A DNA stretch of 64,000 nt, from NCBI RefSeq assembly GCF_002206625.1, contig NZ_NGUP01000003.1, forward strand, positions 17,788 through 81,787, given 5' to 3'. The stretch comes from Polynucleobacter campilacus (GTDB lineage: Bacteria; Pseudomonadota; Gammaproteobacteria; Burkholderiales; Burkholderiaceae). The position numbers and the translations under genes were made by a program. The notes beneath the pieces were generated by a model that was given only the letters and a program-made list of their open reading frames with translations, was not told the DNA's origin and made no database searches. Shown in pieces: positions 28,309-37,409 of this stretch; the stretch's first letter is position 1, and each line of letters opens with the position of its first letter.

Positions 28309-31300
28309 CGCTTTCTGAGCTATGCATTAGACGCCCCGTAATGACGGTCTTGCTGTCTATTGCCACAGTCATTGCTGGGAGTGTTGCTTACACTAAGATT
28401 CCAGTAGCTGCCCTACCCAGCTTCAATACGCCAGTGATTTCTGTATCGGCCAGCTTACCTGGTGCATCACCTGAAATTATGGCTTCGGCTGTTGCGCTAC
28501 CGCTTGAAAAAGAATTTTCAACGATTGATGGCATCAAAGTGATTAGCTCTACCAATTCACTTGGTACCACGAGCGTTACCCTAGAATTTACAAGCGATCG
28601 GGATATCGATAAAGCGGCTGTAGATGTTCAGGCAGCCCTCTTACGAGCGCAACGCCGTTTACCAATTGAAATGACGGTGCCTCCTTCGTATCGAAAGATT
28701 AATCCTGCCGATACCCCTGTATTAATTGTGCGCATGAGCTCCCCATCAATCAGCCTCTCTGAAATGAATGCTTATGCAGAGAACCTGATGTCTCCAAACT
28801 TATCTACAATTTCTGGGGTTTCACAAGTAGCAGTCTACGGAGCAAAGCGTTACGCAGTCAGAGTGAGTGTGAGACCAGATGCCTTAGGTAATCGCAATAT
28901 CACCATGGATGAGGTGGCGGCTGCCATCAACAAAGCCAATACTAATAGTCCCGTTGGAACCCTTGATGGCCCCCGCCAACTGATTACCATCTATGCCAAT
29001 CCACAACTTGTAACAGCTGAGGAATTTGGCAACCTGATTGTTGCGCAGCGCAATGGATACCCAATTTATCTCAAAGATGTTGCTGATGTACAAGAGAGCT
29101 TTGAGGACGTCAAGACCTATGCTTCAGCAAAAGGTGAGCGCTCAATAGCGATTGCCGTACTGCGCCAACCCAATGCCAACACTGTAGAAGTTGTTGACTC
29201 CATTAAAAAACTATTGCCTTCTCTGAAAGCACAAATGCCGGAATCCATTCAGTTAACACTGATTAATGACCGTTCGCTTTCAATTATTGAGTCAATTCAC
29301 GATGTCAATCTGACGTTACTTCTCACCATCGCACTTGTTGTCTTGGTGATCTTCCTATTCCTAAAGCACGTATCTGCAACAATCATTCCTTCTATTAGTT
29401 TGCCGATTTCTCTGATCGGTGCATTTTTTGTTTTCTACTTTTTAGGCTATAGCCTTAATAATATTTCCTTGCTGGGCATTACTCTCGCCGTTGGCTTGGT
29501 GGTAGATGATGCAATCGTAGTATTAGAAAACATCATGCGCTATGTTGAAGAAGGCATGGACCCCTTAAAAGCTGCTTTAAAAGGTAGTAAAGAGGTTGGA
29601 TTTACGATCATCTCAATCTCCATATCTTTGGTGGCAGTATTTATTCCACTATTTTTCATGTCAGGTCCAATTGGCCTTCTCTTTAGAGAATTTGCCGTTG
29701 TGGTAACGCTCTCTATATTGGTCTCAGCGGTTGTCTCATTAACAGTAGTGCCAATGTTATGTAGCCGCTTTTTGCCCAAGCCTGGTCAACATCCAAAAGA
29801 ATATGCAATTACAAAGCAGTTTGATCGCGGATATGAGTGGACTTTAAAAAAGTATGTCCACTTTTTAGATTTAGCCTTAGCAAATAGAAAAAGAGTGTTA
29901 TTTGGCGCATTAGCCAGCTTTGTGATTACTATTGCTCTCTTTGTTTACAGCCCAAAAGGATTCTTTCCGGAAGAAGATATTGGACAGTTACGCGTGACTG
30001 TAGAGGCCTCTGAAGATACTTCCTTTAGCGCGATGATGGCTTTACAAGATCAGGCCGCGAAAGTAGTCGATAGCGACCCTAACGTGGCAACCTCAATCTC
30101 TATTCTGGGTGGTGGCCAATCTTCCGGTCGTAATACCGGAAGATTCTTCATCATTCTCAAGCCCAAGGATGAGCGCCAAAAAATGAGCAAGGTCATGGAG
30201 GGCCTGAGATCCAAGTTCAAAGAAATCCCTGGCATTCAGGTCTACATGAGTCCGGTACAAAATTTACAGCTAGGCGGTCGGAGCAGTAAAAGTCGCTATC
30301 AATTTACTCTGCAAAGCGTTGGCTTTGAAGGCGTCAATGAATGGGCTGAGAAATTGCTCCAAAAAATGCGCGCTGATCCAATTTTTAAGGATGTCACTAG
30401 TGACTCGCAATTAAAAGGTTTGAACGTCAAGCTTGAAATCGATCGGGAAAAAGCAGCCAGTGCTGGAGTCTCCATCGCTGATATTCGCACAGCCCTCTAC
30501 TCCTCCTTTGGTGAGAGGCAGGTATCTACCATCTATACCCCAGTCAACACCTATTATGTGATTTTAGAAACAGCAGAGAATGATCGTCAATTTGAAACAG
30601 ACTTGAATAAGGTCTTCGTTCGAGGTAGAGCGACAGATAAATTGATTCCGCTATCCAGTCTAGCGAGCTTTGTCAGAACCGTAGGACCCACGGCAGTAAA
30701 TCACCAAGGTCAGATTCCAGCGGTTACGATTTCTTTTAACCTCGCTCCAGATGTTTTCTTGGGGGATGCGACTAAGGCAATAGATGGCTTTGTTAAGGCG
30801 GTTGATTTGCCACCTTCTATCATTACAAGCTATGGTGGTGATGCGGCCGTATTTAAAGATAACCAATCGGGTCAGGTTATTTTATTATTAGCTGCACTAG
30901 GCGTTATTTATATCTTGCTTGGCGTTCTGTATGAGAGCTATATCCACCCCCTCACAATTTTGGCGGGCCTACCCTCTGCAGCGATTGGTGCAATTTTATC
31001 TCTACGCATCTTCGGATTTGAGCTAACTGTTGTTGCTTCGATTGGCATCTTGCTGCTGATTGGTATTGTGAAGAAAAATGCGATTTTGATGATCGACTTT
31101 GCATTAGATGCGCAGCGTAATCAAGGTATGACTCCCGAAAAAGCGATTCGTGAAGCCTGTATTTTGCGCTTTCGCCCCATTATGATGACTACGATTGCTG
31201 CTTTGATGGGCGCATTACCCATCGCGCTTGGCATAGGGGCTGGTGCAGAGTTACGTCAACCACTAGGTATTAGTGTGGCCGGTGGTCTGATCTTCTCTCA

Positions 31301-31403
31301 ATTTGTCACCTTGATTATTACTCCCGTGATTTATCTCTATTTAGATAAATATGCGGGTAATGGCCCCATGGAAATTCCGCCGTCAGTGCTAGAAGGAACC
31401 TAA
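28305..31403 (+). CDS. RND (HAE1/AcrB-like) efflux pump
   Basis: The 1032-residue inner-membrane pump has about 12 membrane helices in two repeats with two large periplasmic loops. The N-terminus LCIRRPVMTVLLSIATVIAG is typical of AcrB/MexB relatives. The proton-relay Asp pair is present in TM4 (GLVVDDAIVVLENI, residues 401-402), and the TM11/12 region has GIVKKNAILMIDFA. It exports hydrophobic compounds in exchange for protons. No outer-membrane channel gene is adjacent. It overlaps the adaptor at its start and dnaQ at its end (TAATG). Confidence 0.92.
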   Translation: MTLSELCIRRPVMTVLLSIATVIAGSVAYTKIPVAALPSFNTPVISVSASLPGASPEIMASAVALPLEKEFSTIDGIKVISSTNSLGTTSVTLEFTSDRDIDKAAVDVQAALLRAQRRLPIEMTVPPSYRKINPADTPVLIVRMSSPSISLSEMNAYAENLMSPNLSTISGVSQVAVYGAKRYAVRVSVRPDALGNRNITMDEVAAAINKANTNSPVGTLDGPRQLITIYANPQLVTAEEFGNLIVAQRNGYPIYLKDVADVQESFEDVKTYASAKGERSIAIAVLRQPNANTVEVVDSIKKLLPSLKAQMPESIQLTLINDRSLSIIESIHDVNLTLLLTIALVVLVIFLFLKHVSATIIPSISLPISLIGAFFVFYFLGYSLNNISLLGITLAVGLVVDDAIVVLENIMRYVEEGMDPLKAALKGSKEVGFTIISISISLVAVFIPLFFMSGPIGLLFREFAVVVTLSILVSAVVSLTVVPMLCSRFLPKPGQHPKEYAITKQFDRGYEWTLKKYVHFLDLALANRKRVLFGALASFVITIALFVYSPKGFFPEEDIGQLRVTVEASEDTSFSAMMALQDQAAKVVDSDPNVATSISILGGGQSSGRNTGRFFIILKPKDERQKMSKVMEGLRSKFKEIPGIQVYMSPVQNLQLGGRSSKSRYQFTLQSVGFEGVNEWAEKLLQKMRADPIFKDVTSDSQLKGLNVKLEIDREKAASAGVSIADIRTALYSSFGERQVSTIYTPVNTYYVILETAENDRQFETDLNKVFVRGRATDKLIPLSSLASFVRTVGPTAVNHQGQIPAVTISFNLAPDVFLGDATKAIDGFVKAVDLPPSIITSYGGDAAVFKDNQSGQVILLLAALGVIYILLGVLYESYIHPLTILAGLPSAAIGAILSLRIFGFELTVVASIGILLLIGIVKKNAILMIDFALDAQRNQGMTPEKAIREACILRFRPIMMTTIAALMGALPIALGIGAGAELRQPLGISVAGGLIFSQFVTLIITPVIYLYLDKYAGNGPMEIPPSVLEGT

Positions 31404-32113
31404 TGCGTCAAGTCATTCTCGATACTGAAACTACTGGATTAAATCCAGCTACTGGTGACCGCATTATTGAAATTGGTTGCGTTGAGATGCTTGATCGTCG
31501 CTTAACTGATCGCACCTTCCATTACTACGTCAATCCAGAGCGTGATATCGATGCTGGCGCTTTTGCTGTCCATGGCCTATCTCGTGAGTTTCTCTCTGAT
31601 AAACCGGTCTTTAGCAATATCGTTGAGCAGCTCATTGAGTTTGTGGATGGCGCTGAAATCGTTATTCATAACGCCGCCTTCGACTTAGGCTTTTTGGATA
31701 ATGAATTCGCCCTCCTAAAGCGTCCGCCATTTCGCAATCTAGCTGCTAAGATCACGGATACCTTGCTCGATGCTCGCCAGATGTTCCCTGGCAAACGTAA
31801 CTCTTTAGATGCGCTGTGTGAACGTTTTTCTATTAGCAACCAACACCGCACCTTACACGGCGCCCTGTTAGATGCCCAGCTCTTAGCCGAGGTCTATGTT
31901 GCGATGACTAGAGGTCAAGAGGATCTCTCAATTGATTTAATCGACTACACCGTTGGCGCAGATGCATCTGGACACGCTAAACCATTGCCGACTGATTTAA
32001 AGGTGATGGCTGCAGGCGATGATGACATTGCGCAACACGAAAAGATTCTTGCTGAAATTACTAAAGCAAGTAAAAAAGACTCCGTATGGAGCCCTTCAGG
32101 CCTTAGTAACTAA
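31403..32113 (+). CDS. dnaQ: DNA polymerase III epsilon subunit (3'-5' proofreading exonuclease)
   Basis: This 236-residue DEDDh exonuclease has Exo I LDTETTGL (residues 6-13), Exo II IHNAAFDLGFLD and Exo III HRTLHGALLDAQLLAEVY. The C-terminal part after about 180 is the usual alpha-binding tail. It proofreads during replication. The ATG overlaps the RND pump stop (TAATG), so its translation may depend on the upstream pump message. Its stop overlaps the convergent glycosyltransferase stop. Confidence 0.95.
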   Translation: MRQVILDTETTGLNPATGDRIIEIGCVEMLDRRLTDRTFHYYVNPERDIDAGAFAVHGLSREFLSDKPVFSNIVEQLIEFVDGAEIVIHNAAFDLGFLDNEFALLKRPPFRNLAAKITDTLLDARQMFPGKRNSLDALCERFSISNQHRTLHGALLDAQLLAEVYVAMTRGQEDLSIDLIDYTVGADASGHAKPLPTDLKVMAAGDDDIAQHEKILAEITKASKKDSVWSPSGLSN

Positions 32114-34173
32114 GATTTCTGCTGAAGCATTCCACAGAAAAGTCCTTCTAAATCCATTACATATTGCTTGGTGTTGAACAAAGGGGCTGTTAGCCTGTTT
32201 GACGATTGCTTTGCGCGTAGTTCTGCTAATAGTTGTGGTTGAGTAGCGAGCTCTAAAGCTTTAGCAAAGTATTCCTCTGGGGTATTGACAATCAACTCCG
32301 GCATCCCCAAGGCAGAAAGCTGGCTAGCAGCCACCCTAGCAGCAAAGGTTTCTCCTATTTGCGTTAAAACAGGAACGCCAGCCCATAATGCGTCAGCAGC
32401 AGTTGTATGTGCGTTGAAATAAGGAGTATCTAAAAAGAGATCTGCCAAGCGAAGTCGGCTTAAGTGATCCCTTCTTGAGGGTACGCGACTAGCGAATATG
32501 AGTCTGGCAGGATCAATACCTAATTTTCTAGCATTCTCACGTAAATTTTGTATCGCTAACTCAGACGGCATCGATAACCACAGCACACTGTTATCCACAT
32601 GCTTTAATAATTGCATCCACTGACTAAAAATTTGCGATGTGATCTTATAGGAATTATTAAAACAAGCAAATACAAAACCTTCTTTAGGCAATCCTTGACC
32701 ATCACGCGAAGGCATTGAACCAAAATCCTCAAGCTGAACTAAAGTATCTGCCGGGAAAAAAGAGTTCGGCATATAAGCCAGTTTTTCCGTATAGTGAGTC
32801 GCATCAACTTGCGGCACTGCAACTTGATCAGTTATCAAATAGTCATAGAAATTGGCACCTGAAGTGCCTGCATACCCTAGGTAGTTAATTTGTAACGGCG
32901 CCACTTTTCTTGCAAATATCCCCGTTCTTGCACCAGCAGTATGTCCATTCAGATCAATGGCAATATCAAGCCCATGCTCAATCACTAATTGTTGAGCATC
33001 TTGATCATGCAGTCCAAACAATTCATATGCCCTATCAAATGATTGCCTCAGCCTACCTTCAAGTGCATCGTCAGATTTTTTATTTAAAAAATATCCATAA
33101 ATTTCAAAACGCGAGCGATCATGAAGGCGAATCAGATTCTCCATAATGATGCCTACTGGGTGCTCCTTAAAATCACTGGAAAAGTATCCAATCCGAATTT
33201 TTTGATCTGTGGCTTTCTTTACGGATTGAAATATTGACTCATTCACGTAAGGCACGCGCTCGCGGATATATATTTGCGCTGCTTGTTTTTGCAATGCAAG
33301 GCTAGCTGGGGTTTGCAATAGAACAAACGGCGGTACTGCAGGCTTGTTTTCTGCAACTGCCTGCAAGGCCTCTGATAGTAATTTTTCATTACCCTCCCAA
33401 TTACAGACTGTTGCCAACGAATTGAGCAATTGGCCAATCAGAAAAGGAATTTTCGGCCTCAACTCAAAAGCTTTTGAGTAGCTCACTCGCGCCAAATCTC
33501 CATGCTTTAATTCAGTTAGGCTATTTGCTTTATTAAACAAGGCCTCAGCATAATTTGGATCACGCGCAAGAGCCTGATCATGAGCTTCGCATGCCTGATC
33601 AAAGCGACCTAAATCAAAAAGTGCATTACCGTAGTTTGTCCATGCTTCGGCATAATCTGGGTTGAGCTCAAGTGCGCGTTCAAAGCACGCAATGGCCTCA
33701 ACAGGGTAGCCTTGATCAGAATATAGATTACCTCGATTTGACCAAACTAGAAAATAGTTTGGATCAAGCGAAATCGCTTTTTCATAAACAGCCTTAGACC
33801 GATCGTATTGACGGAGTTTTGCATATGAAGTCCCCATATCAGTCAGTACCTGAGGCTGATTTGGAGTGAGACGATTGAGCTTTTCAAAAGTCTGAACAGC
33901 GTCGCCATAGCGCCCTGTTTGGTGCTGCGCCTTTGCTAAATTAGTCAGCAGTTCTGGGTTCTTAGAATCCAGTGTGGCTGCTTTTGCAAATGGCTCTATA
34001 GATTCCTCTGTGCGACCTTGCATTGCCAGGCAAAGGCCTTGCACTTGCAATGCCAATAAGTCTTTCGAATTAACGCGCAGAATAGAGAGCGCTATACGCT
34101 CTGCCGCCTCAAGGCGCTGATTTTGAAACTCCAGCATCATTTGCTGAATTAGGGGCGCATAAGCTGGAGTCAT
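32110..34173 (-). CDS. TPR protein with O-GlcNAc transferase-like (GT41) domain
   Basis: The 687-residue soluble protein has about six or seven tetratricopeptide repeats (residues 5-245, e.g. AWTNYGNALFDLGRFDQACE). A C-terminal SPINDLY/OGT-type catalytic region (about 325-680) follows, with IGYFSSDFKEHPVG carrying the conserved His, INYLGYAGTSGANFYDYL, and the sugar-nucleotide site LFLDTPYFNAHTTAADALWAGVPVLT. Such bacterial enzymes may glycosylate proteins. Acceptor and sugar donor are unknown. I use ATG 34173 over a TTG one codon earlier. It converges on dnaQ with overlapping stop codons. Confidence 0.88.
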   Translation of the reverse strand: MTPAYAPLIQQMMLEFQNQRLEAAERIALSILRVNSKDLLALQVQGLCLAMQGRTEESIEPFAKAATLDSKNPELLTNLAKAQHQTGRYGDAVQTFEKLNRLTPNQPQVLTDMGTSYAKLRQYDRSKAVYEKAISLDPNYFLVWSNRGNLYSDQGYPVEAIACFERALELNPDYAEAWTNYGNALFDLGRFDQACEAHDQALARDPNYAEALFNKANSLTELKHGDLARVSYSKAFELRPKIPFLIGQLLNSLATVCNWEGNEKLLSEALQAVAENKPAVPPFVLLQTPASLALQKQAAQIYIRERVPYVNESIFQSVKKATDQKIRIGYFSSDFKEHPVGIIMENLIRLHDRSRFEIYGYFLNKKSDDALEGRLRQSFDRAYELFGLHDQDAQQLVIEHGLDIAIDLNGHTAGARTGIFARKVAPLQINYLGYAGTSGANFYDYLITDQVAVPQVDATHYTEKLAYMPNSFFPADTLVQLEDFGSMPSRDGQGLPKEGFVFACFNNSYKITSQIFSQWMQLLKHVDNSVLWLSMPSELAIQNLRENARKLGIDPARLIFASRVPSRRDHLSRLRLADLFLDTPYFNAHTTAADALWAGVPVLTQIGETFAARVAASQLSALGMPELIVNTPEEYFAKALELATQPQLLAELRAKQSSNRLTAPLFNTKQYVMDLEGLFCGMLQQKS

Positions 34174-34197
34174 CAAACGCTCTGAATTACATTCGCC

Positions 34198-35289
34198 TTA
34201 GATTGCAGCAGCAATCGCCTTACCTAAGTCGTCAGTCTTAGCAGTGCCGCCTACATCGGGTGTTAATGGTGCATGCCCAGGACCAGCTAAGAGAACTTTT
34301 TCAATCGCATTAAATATGGCTTTGCCTGCCTCTGGATATCCAAGGTGATCTAACATCATCGCCCCACTCCAGATTTGACCAATCGGATTGGCAATCATCT
34401 TGCCAAAAATATCTGGCGCAGAACCGTGAACCGGCTCAAATAATGACGGGAACTTGCCTTCAGGATTAATGCTTCCAGAAGGAGCTACTGCGATCGTGCC
34501 GGTACAGGCTGGACCCAAGTCAGACAGGATATCTCCGAACAGGTTGCTAGCAACAACGACATCGAATCGATCGGGATTCATAACAAAGTGGGCAGCCAGA
34601 ATATCGATGTGATATTTATCAGTGCGCACGTCGGCAAACTTCTTGGACATTGCCTCTACGCGCTCATCCCAATACGGCATGGTGATCGCAATACCATTCG
34701 ATTTAGTTGCTGAAGTTAAATGCTTCTTAGGGCGGCTCTGAGCCAGATCATAGGCATATTTCAAAATACGATCAACGCCCTGTCTTGTGAATACAGATTC
34801 TTGAATCACAAACTCACGGTCAGTATCGGGGAACATTTTTCCGCCAACACTAGAGTATTCACCTTCAGTGTTCTCGCGCACTACAAAGAAGTCAATATCG
34901 CCTGGCTTACGATTCGCTAAAGGACATGGGATGCCAGGCAATAAACGGACTGGTCGTAGGTTCACGTATTGATCAAAGCCACGACGGAACTGAATTAAGC
35001 TGCCCCACAAAGAAACGTGATCAGGAAGAATATCGGGCATACCAACGGCACCAAAAAAGATGGCGTCGTATTTCATGAGAGTATCGAACCAGTCGTCCGG
35101 CATCATCTTGCCGTGCTTAAGATAGTAATCACAGCTTGCAAAATCAAAATGGTCGAATTGCATCCCAATACCAAATTTACGGTTAGCAGCTTCTAAAGCG
35201 CGGATACCTTCTGGCATCACTTCCTTACCAATACCATCACCAGGAATCACAGCGATTTTTGGGTTCTTAAAGATTTTCTTAGTGTTCAT
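34198..35289 (-). CDS. tartrate/D-malate dehydrogenase (isopropylmalate dehydrogenase family)
   Basis: The protein has 363 residues. The start KIAVIPGDGIGKEVMPEG and the late EPVHGSAPDIFGKMIANPIGQIWSGAMML place it in the NAD-linked beta-decarboxylating dehydrogenase family. The sequences FFGAVGMPDILPDHVSLWG and LRPVRLLPGIPCPL resemble tartrate dehydrogenase/decarboxylase and D-malate dehydrogenase (TtuC/DmlA) rather than LeuB or Icd. It would convert D-malate or tartrate to a keto acid plus CO2 using NAD. The exact substrate cannot be told from sequence alone. It is 56 bases downstream of the SprT-like gene. Confidence 0.85.
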   Translation of the reverse strand: MNTKKIFKNPKIAVIPGDGIGKEVMPEGIRALEAANRKFGIGMQFDHFDFASCDYYLKHGKMMPDDWFDTLMKYDAIFFGAVGMPDILPDHVSLWGSLIQFRRGFDQYVNLRPVRLLPGIPCPLANRKPGDIDFFVVRENTEGEYSSVGGKMFPDTDREFVIQESVFTRQGVDRILKYAYDLAQSRPKKHLTSATKSNGIAITMPYWDERVEAMSKKFADVRTDKYHIDILAAHFVMNPDRFDVVVASNLFGDILSDLGPACTGTIAVAPSGSINPEGKFPSLFEPVHGSAPDIFGKMIANPIGQIWSGAMMLDHLGYPEAGKAIFNAIEKVLLAGPGHAPLTPDVGGTAKTDDLGKAIAAAI

Positions 35290-35345
35290 GTTCTCGTCTT
35301 AAATAATGAATAGTTATGTTCAATGCAATCTGGTCAATATAGATA

Positions 35346-36008
35346 CTAGCTGATAGCTCGACGGATTTGATCTGGGGCAGACTTGCCACCCTTGGCAACA
35401 GAATCGCTGTCGTAATCACTCGTATTTTCAATAGTCTCTGGGGCAGCCTCCTCCATCCGGATATTATCCTTTGGGCAGATTGGCGCCCCGTAACTAGCCC
35501 ACTTTTTAAGCAAAGTGACCTCATAGCCACATTGACCGCATTTAGCCTTACTGCGGCTGGAATTACTAGGTCTTGGCGGAGGAAAAACAATGGCCTGATG
35601 GGGATATGGGCCCAGCTCTTGGCTGATCATCATGAGTCTGACCATCAGCTCTTCGGTGGCATGTGCCATCCTTGCAGGCCCTTCTAGGCCAACTGTTTGA
35701 GCAATCCCCTTAAAGTCCTCTCCATGGCCGCTAAAACAGTCGTCAACGGCATGGCATAGCTCATGGACTAAGGTGTCTAGCAACTGCACTGGATCATCAA
35801 TTTTGGGTGAGATAAAGATCTCATTAACACCTCCCCCAGACCGCTCCCTTGGCCAGCATTGGCCCATAGTGGTTCTGGGACTACTAGAGGCCGGAAATCC
35901 ACAGGAGACTCGAACGGGAGGGATGGCATAGCCTGCCTTGGAAAATACTGGCTCAAGATGTCTAACCGCGTCTTGGAGCCAGGCTTCACGGACTGAATGT
36001 TGCTTCAT
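35346..36008 (-). CDS. SprT-like zinc metalloprotease-domain protein
   Basis: The 220-residue protein has a SprT/Spartan-like domain (about 15-130) with the zinc-binding active site VHELCHAVDD and a third ligand region in CFSGHGEDFKGI. A zinc-ribbon-like segment follows (CGQCGYEVTLLKKW ... APICPKD). Usual SprT ribbons have four cysteines; here the fourth position of CP-x-C reads Asp (CPKD), leaving three. The tail (about 185-220) is acidic/polar. The family acts on DNA-protein crosslinks or is uncharacterised in bacteria. It is divergent from the amidase gene by 83 bases. Confidence 0.78.
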   Translation of the reverse strand: MKQHSVREAWLQDAVRHLEPVFSKAGYAIPPVRVSCGFPASSSPRTTMGQCWPRERSGGGVNEIFISPKIDDPVQLLDTLVHELCHAVDDCFSGHGEDFKGIAQTVGLEGPARMAHATEELMVRLMMISQELGPYPHQAIVFPPPRPSNSSRSKAKCGQCGYEVTLLKKWASYGAPICPKDNIRMEEAAPETIENTSDYDSDSVAKGGKSAPDQIRRAIS

Positions 36009-36091
36009 CGATCTGCTTACTTTGCGCTAATGGGGTGAGATAAAAAAACGGTAAATTGCGATCATACGCCACCGAACGTAAAATAGCGTCT

Positions 36092-37402
36092 ATGAAAGAT
36101 CTAGAAAGCCTCAGCGCCTCCCAGGCTGTAAAAGCCCTGTCCAAACGAGAGATTAAAGCAAGCGATTTACTGCTCTCCTGCTTAGATCGCATCGGTCAAA
36201 GAGAGAGCACTGTAAAGGCTTGGGTTAGCCTTGGTAAGGAGAACGCCCTCGCTAGAGCAAAGCAACTCGATAAAGGCGCTATTCAGGGTCTATTACATGG
36301 CCTACCGATTGGCGTTAAGGATTTATTTGACACCTATGATCTCCCTACGGCATATGGATCTCCCATCTATCAAAACAACTACCCACGGGCAGATGCCGTT
36401 TCAATTGCGCTGATGCGTCAAGCAGGCGGCATCATTCTCGGAAAAACAGTCACGACAGAATTTGCCACCTTCAAAGGCGGCGTCACCACTAATCCGCATA
36501 ACAGCAAACACACCCCTGGCGGATCATCTAGCGGCTCAGCAGCAGCAGTTGCAGACTTCATGGTCCCCTTAGCAACCGGTAGTCAAACAGCTGGCTCGAT
36601 CATTCGGCCTGCATCCTATTGTGGCGTGGTTGGCTTCAAACCAAGCCTTGGAAAAATCAGCATCGCTGGCGTCAAAAGCCTTTCAATCTCACTAGATACA
36701 TTAGGTTGCTTTGGCCGTAGCGTAGAAGATGTTGCGCTCGGTATAGCAGCCATGAGTGGCGATCACCAGCTCGCTAACGTGAAGGATCTTCACAACAAGC
36801 CCCGTATTGGAATTTGTAAAACCGCTAATTGGTCGTACGCTCAAAAAGAAACTGCTACAGCACTAGCGGTTGCAAGGCATGCAGCTGAATCCATTTGCAA
36901 AGGAACCGTTGTTGATCAAAAGCTAGCAAAAGCCTGCAATGGTTTAACTCAAGCCCAAACCAATATCATGCTCTCCGAGATGTCTCGTAGTCTCATTTTT
37001 GAGCGCACGCATTTTCCTAAAAAAATCAATCCGCTGATTAGCAAGTTATTAAACGATGGCGCACACATTAGCTATGAGCAGTACGCCAAAGATTTATTGA
37101 TGGTTGAGCGAGCTAAGGCTTCTGTCGCAGATCTTTTTAATAATGAGATTGATATTCTGATTGCTCCTAGTGCTACTGGTGAAGCACCATTAATCAAAGA
37201 TGGCACAGGTGATCCTATCTTTTGTAGAGACTGGAGCATGCTAGGTCTGCCGTGTATTAATTTGAATGTTGCTAGCGGGCCCCACGGCTTGCCAGTCGGC
37301 GTGCAACTCATTGCAGGCCCAGGAAAAGATCAATTTTTACTGAGTGCTGCTAGAGCATTTGCGCTAGCCTTACCTGATCCCGTTTTGCGAGATCAGGCTT
37401 AA
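36092..37402 (+). CDS. amidase-signature-family hydrolase
   Basis: The 436-residue enzyme has the amidase signature: Lys in LPIGVKDLFDT, the Gly/Ser loop TPGGSSSGSAAAVAD and the nucleophile Ser in SQTAGSIIRPASYCGVVGFKP, forming the Ser-cisSer-Lys triad. GatCAB does not fit because GatC and GatB are not adjacent and the protein is shorter. It hydrolyses an unknown amide. I start at ATG 36092 (MKDLESLS), where family homology begins; the 12 codons before it look non-coding. It converges on the Bug gene with 7 bases between stops. Confidence 0.84.
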   Translation: MKDLESLSASQAVKALSKREIKASDLLLSCLDRIGQRESTVKAWVSLGKENALARAKQLDKGAIQGLLHGLPIGVKDLFDTYDLPTAYGSPIYQNNYPRADAVSIALMRQAGGIILGKTVTTEFATFKGGVTTNPHNSKHTPGGSSSGSAAAVADFMVPLATGSQTAGSIIRPASYCGVVGFKPSLGKISIAGVKSLSISLDTLGCFGRSVEDVALGIAAMSGDHQLANVKDLHNKPRIGICKTANWSYAQKETATALAVARHAAESICKGTVVDQKLAKACNGLTQAQTNIMLSEMSRSLIFERTHFPKKINPLISKLLNDGAHISYEQYAKDLLMVERAKASVADLFNNEIDILIAPSATGEAPLIKDGTGDPIFCRDWSMLGLPCINLNVASGPHGLPVGVQLIAGPGKDQFLLSAARAFALALPDPVLRDQA

Positions 37403-37409
37403 AGCATAT

